A stretch of DNA of 55,740 bases from Selenomonadaceae bacterium (GTDB taxonomy: Bacteria > Bacillota > Negativicutes > Selenomonadales > Selenomonadaceae), in NCBI GenBank assembly GCA_017554235.1, contig JAFZIV010000021.1, positions 1 to 55,740 on the forward strand, written 5' to 3'. Both the position numbers and the translations under genes were made by a program. This document shows positions 50,269-55,740 of the stretch, in pieces; position 1 is the stretch's first letter, and each line of letters starts with the position of its first letter. A model generated the notes under the pieces. It saw nothing but the letters and a program-made list of their open reading frames with translations, ran no database searches and had not been told where the DNA came from.

Positions 50269-51999
50269 TTAATTCCTTACATTGCTGAATTGAATGTTAT
50301 AAAGATGGGAATAAACGCCGCCAAGTTTCAAAAGTTCATGGTGGGTTCCGTGTTCACAAATTCTGCCCTTGTCGATAACAAAAATTTGATCTGCCGCAAA
50401 AATTGTAGAAAGTCTGTGAGCGATAACAAAACTTGTACGCCCGACCATTAATTCATCAAGCGCGGACTGAACAATCTTTTCTGATTCTGTATCAAGTGCG
50501 CTGGTTGCCTCGTCCAAAATTAAAATTTGCGGATTCTTCAACATAGCCCGCGCAATCGCCATACGTTGACGTTGTCCGCCGCTTAAATTTAAACCGCGTT
50601 CACCAATCTGCGTCTGATAACCTTGCGGTAAGTCACGTATAAAATCATCAGCGTTAGCCGCCTTAGCCGCCGCAATAACTTCCTCGTCTGTCGCGTCAAG
50701 TCGACCGTAACGGATATTTTCCATTACCGTCGTGCTGAAAAGTACAGTTTCTTGCGGCACAATTCCAATTTGTTCGCGCAGAGATTTTACTGTAACTTCA
50801 CGAATATCAAGCCCGTCAATTTTAATCGCTCCGTCTGTTACGTCATAAAAGCGCGGAATTAAATTTGCAATCGTCGACTTACCCGCGCCAGAAGGTCCTA
50901 CAAAAGCTATCATCTGTCCCGGCTTAACGTCGAAGGTAACATTTTCAAGCGCGTTATGTTGCCCGTCATAGCTGAACGTGACGTTTTCAACACTGACATG
51001 TCCGCGAACTTTCGGCAAAATTTTAGCGTCTTTGCAATCGTTGACGGGTTCTTCCATATCGAGAACTGAAAAAATTCTGTCAATCGCCGCCATTGCCTGT
51101 TGAAGACGCCCGTAAATTCGCGACAATCTTTTAACTGGATTAGCAAGATTTACCGCGTAAGTTAGGAAAGCGACAAGTTCCCCCGCAGTCATCACACCGT
51201 GAACAACTTCATAACCGCCATACCAAACAATTAACGTTACGCCCAACGCCGCTAAAAATTCTACCGTCGGAGTCAATCGGCTTGTCAACTTTGCATTACG
51301 CATTGACGCATCAAAGTTCAAATTATTTTCGACAATGAACCGCTGTATTTCGTAATCTTCGCGGACAAAAGATTTTACAATGCGAATTGACGAAATACTT
51401 TCCTGCAACAGCGACGTTATGTCCGCCATTTTTTCTTGAATAAGAGTACCTGCACGCTTAATCTTTCGCCCAAGAATTTTCATCGTGTAACCGACCATTG
51501 GAATTGTTATCAGCGTCAGGAGCGTCAATTTCCAGTTGATATAAAGCATTAAACCGATTGAACCGATTAAAATTGCCGATTCGGTGACTAAATCAATTAG
51601 GTTATCGACAAGCGCAGATTGAACGGCGGCAACGTCATTTGTAACGTAGCTCATTGTTTCGCCGGTTTGATGTTTGTCGAAGTAAGCCATAGGCATTCGC
51701 TGAAATTTCCTAAACATAACTTCGCGAACGTCAGCAACTACGCGCTGCCCAATGTAAGATACAAGATAGGATTGCCAGTAATAAAAAAAGCCGCGAAACG
51801 CAAAAACTACCACGATACTAATCGCAATAAAATTCAGCGTTCCCATATTGCCGCCAGCCAAAACTTTATCTATCATATCCTTTATTATCCAAGGGAGATA
51901 AAGGTTGGCACTTGACGCCATTATTATGCAGAATACGGCAAGCCCTAAGCGTCCCAAGTAGGGCTTCATGTACATTAAAAGTCGTCTGTAATTTTTCAT
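50269..51999 (-). CDS. MsbA-like ABC exporter (lipid A/lipid flippase family)
   Basis: A 576-residue half-transporter: a six-helix type I exporter domain (about 10-310) joined to an ATPase domain with Walker A GPSGAGKST, signature LSGGQRQRMAIARA, Walker B ILILDEATSALD and the H-loop IAHRLST. The sequence is closest in feel to MsbA and related lipid or multidrug exporters; in a diderm Firmicute an MsbA role in lipid A-core export would make sense, but there are no LPS genes here to confirm it. Confidence 0.85.
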   Translation of the reverse strand: MKNYRRLLMYMKPYLGRLGLAVFCIIMASSANLYLPWIIKDMIDKVLAGGNMGTLNFIAISIVVVFAFRGFFYYWQSYLVSYIGQRVVADVREVMFRKFQRMPMAYFDKHQTGETMSYVTNDVAAVQSALVDNLIDLVTESAILIGSIGLMLYINWKLTLLTLITIPMVGYTMKILGRKIKRAGTLIQEKMADITSLLQESISSIRIVKSFVREDYEIQRFIVENNLNFDASMRNAKLTSRLTPTVEFLAALGVTLIVWYGGYEVVHGVMTAGELVAFLTYAVNLANPVKRLSRIYGRLQQAMAAIDRIFSVLDMEEPVNDCKDAKILPKVRGHVSVENVTFSYDGQHNALENVTFDVKPGQMIAFVGPSGAGKSTIANLIPRFYDVTDGAIKIDGLDIREVTVKSLREQIGIVPQETVLFSTTVMENIRYGRLDATDEEVIAAAKAANADDFIRDLPQGYQTQIGERGLNLSGGQRQRMAIARAMLKNPQILILDEATSALDTESEKIVQSALDELMVGRTSFVIAHRLSTIFAADQIFVIDKGRICEHGTHHELLKLGGVYSHLYNIQFSNVRN

Positions 52000-52008
52000 A
52001 CTAAATTT

Positions 52009-52416
52009 TTAAACATCCCAACCCAATTTTTCCGGCAACTTCCCATTATTTTGATAGTACAAAAAAATTTTTCGACAAAGTTTATACGAAATGAAATCCA
52101 AACCATTCGGTAAAGTTTTCCAAGTATGACTGCAATTTTTTATTTCAATATTACCAGCATTTAACAGTTCGTCGACCGAAAAGTCCACCAAAATTTTTTT
52201 CGTAAATTTTTTTCTTCGACCATTTGGCAATTTTTTTATTTTTTCATGTAATATCGGCTCAATCAGAGAACTTTTTCTAATCGTTATAAAACCGTCAAAA
52301 ATTTTTTCATCATTATAAAAACGTTCTTCATTAAAATTGTAAGAAAAATATTCATAAATTACAAAACTATCATCTTCAACAAATTTTCTACAAAATCCGC
52401 CGTATCCCAGACTCAT
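52009..52416 (-). CDS. Hypothetical protein of the methyltransferase-linked gene chain
   Basis: A 135-residue basic, aromatic-rich soluble protein with no recognised domain. The ATG overlaps the stop codon of the preceding 37-codon frame (ATGA arrangement), implying translational coupling. It is the last member of a chain of overlapping genes starting at the DNA methyltransferase remnant. A role as cognate restriction or accessory protein is possible but has no sequence support. Confidence 0.55.
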   Translation of the reverse strand: MSLGYGGFCRKFVEDDSFVIYEYFSYNFNEERFYNDEKIFDGFITIRKSSLIEPILHEKIKKLPNGRRKKFTKKILVDFSVDELLNAGNIEIKNCSHTWKTLPNGLDFISYKLCRKIFLYYQNNGKLPEKLGWDV

Positions 52417-52526
52417 AATTTTTTCCTTTTCGAATAAAGTTTTTTAATATTAGAAAAATAGCGCGAAAACCAATAAACATTTTTGAATGGGCTTTTCTGT
52501 ATTTTTTCGTGAAATGTTTCAGCCAT
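52413..52526 (-). CDS. Small ORF (37 residues) coupled to its neighbours
   Basis: ATG at 52526 overlaps the methyltransferase stop by 8 bp, and its TGA overlaps the ATG of the next gene by 4 bp. The product is a basic peptide (MAETFHEKIQKSPFKNVYWF and then Ser/Lys-rich). The double overlap suggests either a real coupled small gene or the 5' remnant of the following gene after a frameshift. Confidence 0.4.
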   Translation of the reverse strand: MAETFHEKIQKSPFKNVYWFSRYFSNIKKLYSKRKKL

Positions 52527-53279
52527 TGCGCCAATCTTCCTTTCCGTCAATCCTAGCTTGAGCAATTTTACAATACCGTAATGATTTTTCAATCAATATA
52601 AAATCTCTACCAAAATTTTTACTGGATACGGCAGTTGTCCCGGAACCTGCGAAAGGGTCTAAAATAATTTTTCCCGTCGTACTTGAAACAATTATATTAA
52701 TAAGTTCCTCTGGAAACGGCGCGGGGTGGGGATTATTCATTTCCTGCTTGACTTGCCAAACATCAGTATTTTTATTCGCACCTTTAGCAAGTTTGAAGGC
52801 TTTATTGCATAAAAGATAAATTTGCTCGGTCGTCGGCAAAAAATATCCGGGATTAAAATTAATTGCGCCGCTACGTTTCCACGTGATAATTTGTCGAAGA
52901 GGAAAACCATTTAAAATTTCTCGTCTATCTTCAATCAATCCATTTTGAACACGATTTTTATTATTATAAAAAACTGCGCCGTCGTCTTTAATTATTCGGC
53001 ACATTCTCTTTGCCACGCAACGTATTCATCATAAGGCATATTATCTTCGTGTTCTTCGTAACCGTTTTTAATCGCGGCATTTTTCCATTTTCCGCAATTT
53101 GTATTTTTTTTCAAGCCGTTGCCTGTAGAGTTCAGTAAATTATAAGGCGGCGAAGTAATTATAACATCAACACATTTATTCGGCATTGCTCGCATAATTT
53201 TTAGACAATCACCATAAATTATCTTATTTAAAAAATTCTCCAGAGAAAATTTTTCCTCAAATTCAACAATATCAGTCAT
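52519..53279 (-). pseudogene. DNA methyltransferase (beta-class, TSPPY type), frameshifted
   Basis: Two overlapping frames together form one amino-methyltransferase. The first (53279-52992) carries the catalytic motif IITSPPYNLL and ends abruptly after YDEYVAWQRECAE. The second (from about 53016) continues MCRIIKDDGAVFYNNKNRVQNG, with the target segment MNNPHPAPFPEELI and the AdoMet motif LDPFAGSGTTA. Family members read through the junction with about three extra residues, so a small deletion between short direct repeats (GAATGT) is likely. Unless frameshifting rescues it, the enzyme is inactive. It lies 9 bp after rtcB. Confidence 0.8.
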
Positions 53280-53288
53280 TAAAAAATT

Positions 53289-54494
53289 TCATCCTGCCTT
53301 AAAATTGTAAACGGGCTTCATTACGTCGATAATGTCAACCGTTTCTTTTATAACGTCAATAATTTCGTCGAGGGACTTATAAGCCATAGGCGATTCGTCA
53401 AGAGTAAATTCATTGACCGAAGTCGTATAAATGCCGCTCATTGCCTGCTTGAAGTCGTCAAGGTTAAGTTGCTCTTTAGCTTGAGTCCGTGAAAGTAAAC
53501 GTCCTGCACCATGCGGCGCGGAAAAATTCCAATCAGGATTTCCCTTGCCGATAGCCAAAACTGAACCGTCACGCATATTTATCGGTATCAAAACTTTTTC
53601 GCCTTTATGCGCGGCAATAGCACCTTTACGCAAAATTTTTTCTTCAACGTCAATGTAATTATGCGTCGTATGAAAACCTTCTCCGCCGCTGATACCTGTG
53701 CGATTCAATAAAATTCTTGCCATTGTCTCGCGATTCTTCCGCGCAAAGGCTTGACAATAAGCTAAGTCGTGCATGTACTGATGAAAATATTTTCCGTACA
53801 CGTGACACAAATCGGCAGGAACTTCAGGATTTTTTTCAGCAAAATTTTTCCGCAATGCTACCAACGTAGCTTGAATTTCTTTACGCCGACCTGCCTCTTT
53901 ATATTCGCGTATAATTTTTTCCTGTTCCTTGAAAAGTTCCTCTTTACCCTTCGCCAAATCAACCGCCAATGCCTGATAAATTTCAGCAACCTGCTTACCT
54001 AAATTTCTGCTACCCGAATGTATCACGAGAAAAAATTTTCCGTCACTTGACCTGTCAATCTCGATGAAATGATTGCCGCCGCCTAAAGTTCCCATACTTC
54101 TTTGAATCCAGCGCGTTTCCTTCAAACTTCGGTAACAATATAATTCCGTTAAATCTAGCTTTTCATTTCGACCATCCCAAACATTTTTTCCCGACGGAAT
54201 ATAATGCGCAGCCTCGTCAAATTTCTCAAAATCTATTTCGTCAACTTCCAACGGCACGGTGTACATTCCGCAACCTATGTCAACGCCCACAATATTTGGT
54301 ACAGCTTTATCGTCAACCGTCATAGTTGTGCCGATTGTACAGCCCGCGCCTTCATGAACGTCCGGCATAATTCTAATTTTACTGCCGCGAGTAAATTCAT
54401 AATCGCACATTCTCCGTATTTGTTCGCGTGCGCCGTCTCCAATCGTTTTCGCGAATGAAATAGCCGTGTTGACCTTGCCGATAATTTCTTCCAT
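53289..54494 (-). CDS. rtcB: RNA-splicing ligase RtcB
   Basis: A 401-residue GTP-dependent RNA ligase joining 2',3'-cyclic phosphate or 3'-phosphate ends to 5'-OH ends. Metal and guanylation residues are visible in GVDIGCGM, GTLGGGNHFIEI, IHSGSRNLGKQV, and the guanylated His in APHGAGRLLSR. GAAGGT precedes the ATG at 54494; an in-frame codon at 54578 would overlap the upstream gene. There is no archease or rtcA nearby. It lies only 4 bp downstream of the XpaC-TM2 gene, so they are likely co-transcribed. Confidence 0.94.
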   Translation of the reverse strand: MEEIIGKVNTAISFAKTIGDGAREQIRRMCDYEFTRGSKIRIMPDVHEGAGCTIGTTMTVDDKAVPNIVGVDIGCGMYTVPLEVDEIDFEKFDEAAHYIPSGKNVWDGRNEKLDLTELYCYRSLKETRWIQRSMGTLGGGNHFIEIDRSSDGKFFLVIHSGSRNLGKQVAEIYQALAVDLAKGKEELFKEQEKIIREYKEAGRRKEIQATLVALRKNFAEKNPEVPADLCHVYGKYFHQYMHDLAYCQAFARKNRETMARILLNRTGISGGEGFHTTHNYIDVEEKILRKGAIAAHKGEKVLIPINMRDGSVLAIGKGNPDWNFSAPHGAGRLLSRTQAKEQLNLDDFKQAMSGIYTTSVNEFTLDESPMAYKSLDEIIDVIKETVDIIDVMKPVYNFKAG

Positions 54495-54498
54495 AAGG

Positions 54499-55482
54499 TT
54501 ACCTTCTATCTCTGTCTTTGTCCATATACTGGAAATAAAAATCTTCGACAGGCATAAAAAGATAGCGGACGCCTTCAATAAAACTTATCCACGTCGGAAA
54601 AGAAGTCCAGCAAAATAAAATATACAGGATGCCTTGAAAAGTTTTTCCTTGATAAAATTTGTGTGCACCGATAGTTCCTAAAAATATTGCAAGCGCAGAC
54701 TGAATTAATTTGCGTTCAATAATTTCAGGACGTTTATTTTCAGGGAAGCCTTGAACAATTTCCCTAGTACGATTCGAGGTATAACGGACGCGGCTAAAGT
54801 CACGTCCTTCACGTCTTGTACTTGCAGATACCGGCATATTACGCAAATTGCTTGTATCCACTCCGCCTAAAGGTCTGTCTAAAAGGTCTGTATCAATTCT
54901 AACGTTATCGTATTGGTCACGTTGCCCGACTTCGACGGGATGACGTTTAATTCCCTCCGCGTCAAGTTGTTGCTCCATAACTGTAAGCTCGGCGTCAGCT
55001 GAAATTATTTGGTCATTAAGTACGTGTTCAAATTGTTCTTCATACGCCGCATCAAGTGACGACAACATTAACTTCATTTTATCTTTCAAATCCAAAACGC
55101 GATCCGTTGAAAGTCCCGTCGCTTCCAACTCTTGATACTGCTGAATAATTTTTACTGCGCGATCTTGATAATAATCAATGAACTTATAAGCCAATGAAAT
55201 ACGTTCAGGATGTTTTTCAAGATTCGAGATAAGATTTCCGGCGACGCGTTGCATTTTTTCAATTTGCGATGAAAGTTCCCTATCAGAAATTTTTTTACGC
55301 GATTCCTCAATATATTTGAAATCTGCCAACGCTTTCTCAAAATTTTCCTGTAAATATTCTGCGCGATCTGCTTCGAGTTCCTCTAAGTCAAGATGCGGCG
55401 TTCGATTTTTTTTCCAATCCCAAAAAGCCTTTCCGCCAAATATCGTTGCTACTGTTGCCAATATTACAAGTAAATAATCCAT
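54499..55482 (-). CDS. XpaC-like membrane protein fused to a TM2 domain
   Basis: A 327-residue protein: an N-terminal membrane helix (about 3-22), a long helical region (about 30-175) that resembles the XpaC/YceG-type '5-bromo-4-chloroindolyl phosphate hydrolysis' family (a name from screening, not a proven activity), a linker rich in Arg and Asp, then a TM2 domain (about 245-310: RKLIQSALAIFLGTIGAHKFYQGK with a second helix ILYILFCWTSFPTWISFIEG). The fusion suggests a membrane-associated helical scaffold. AGGAGGTG precedes the ATG at 55482. Confidence 0.7.
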   Translation of the reverse strand: MDYLLVILATVATIFGGKAFWDWKKNRTPHLDLEELEADRAEYLQENFEKALADFKYIEESRKKISDRELSSQIEKMQRVAGNLISNLEKHPERISLAYKFIDYYQDRAVKIIQQYQELEATGLSTDRVLDLKDKMKLMLSSLDAAYEEQFEHVLNDQIISADAELTVMEQQLDAEGIKRHPVEVGQRDQYDNVRIDTDLLDRPLGGVDTSNLRNMPVSASTRREGRDFSRVRYTSNRTREIVQGFPENKRPEIIERKLIQSALAIFLGTIGAHKFYQGKTFQGILYILFCWTSFPTWISFIEGVRYLFMPVEDFYFQYMDKDRDRR

Positions 55483-55684
55483 CTTCAACACCTCCTGCCG
55501 CAATTCTATCACAAAGATTTACAATGCGCTATTATTTCAAAAAATTTTTATGACTACTGAATTACAAAGTTTTTTTGCGGCTTGAAAAATTTTTGTAAAT
55601 TGTAAAATTAAGTTGAACAGAAAAAATTCCATAAACAACGTTCCTGTTGTAAAATAAATTTGTCATCCAAAGAGGAGGTTGGTT

Positions 55685-55740
55685 ATGGAACAGAGTAAGT
55701 GTAACACAAATTCGTCACATGAAGAAAGAGTAGTTATCCA
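55685..55740 (+). CDS. Start of an unidentified gene, truncated by the window end
   Basis: AGAGGAGG lies 7 nt before an ATG at 55685. The 18 visible codons begin MEQSKCNTNSSHEERVVI. This is too short to identify. The 200 bp between it and the divergent XpaC-TM2 gene is AT-rich and must hold promoters for both, but no strong consensus is visible. Confidence 0.55.
   Translation, partial: MEQSKCNTNSSHEERVVI

Overview
The window looks like chromosomal DNA of a low-to-moderate GC, diderm Firmicute, most likely a member of the Negativicutes. The reasons are a PolC-type replicase (a Firmicutes trait), strong GGAGGTGA-type ribosome binding sites, frequent TTG starts, an MsbA-like exporter, and a small cysteine-containing protein that resembles ones I associate with Negativicutes. 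This placement is inference; no 16S gene is present.

Layout. 1-2250: the end of an rRNA operon (5S) runs into an array of eleven tRNA genes (Asn, Gln, Lys, Val, Asp, Phe, Thr, Gly, three Leu) interrupted by three small protein genes. 2250-9250 (+): a glucose-family PTS EIICBA permease, a small membrane protein and PolC. 9250-23450 (-): a long co-directional block with a processive glycosyltransferase, a NrdG-like radical SAM protein, PssA, a secreted transglutaminase-like protein, an NhaC antiporter, a TPR protein, HisC, a stand-alone AICAR transformylase, a sugar acetyltransferase, two unknown genes, and ArgH/ArgG. 23450-30950: YigZ (+), then a lower-glycolysis block (-) of GpmI, a PGK-TIM fusion protein and GAPDH, followed by AroK. 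30950-37900 (-): an LCP cell-wall enzyme, RpoB standing alone, and L28. 37900-45300 (-): a DUF2156 protein, a UDG-like protein, a secreted hydrolase, an acetyltransferase, a lipoprotein, ProS and a polytopic membrane protein. 45450-48550 (+): a two-component system and an orphan ECF ATPase. 48530-55480 (-): MetI, MetN, an MsbA-like exporter, a chain of overlapping small genes with a frameshifted DNA methyltransferase, RtcB, and an XpaC-TM2 protein. The start of a further + strand gene runs off the right end.

The most unusual observations are these. (1) The octamer CCGCGCAG/CTGCGCGG occurs about 36 times, roughly 70 times more than base composition predicts, in both orientations and several reading frames. 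(2) PolC has no proofreading exonuclease domain. (3) rpoB is separated from rplJL and rpoC, has its own consensus promoter and an apparent attenuator, and encodes a beta subunit with a large internal insertion and a long acidic tail. (4) PGK and triosephosphate isomerase are one continuous polypeptide. (5) Degenerate heptamer repeat arrays abut or replace start and stop signals of hisC, argG, argH and aroK. (6) A three-hairpin intergenic repeat is present in two copies. (7) A promoter-to-terminator structured leader lies in front of purH.

All positions come from reading the sequence directly; domain calls rest on remembered family motifs, not on searches.
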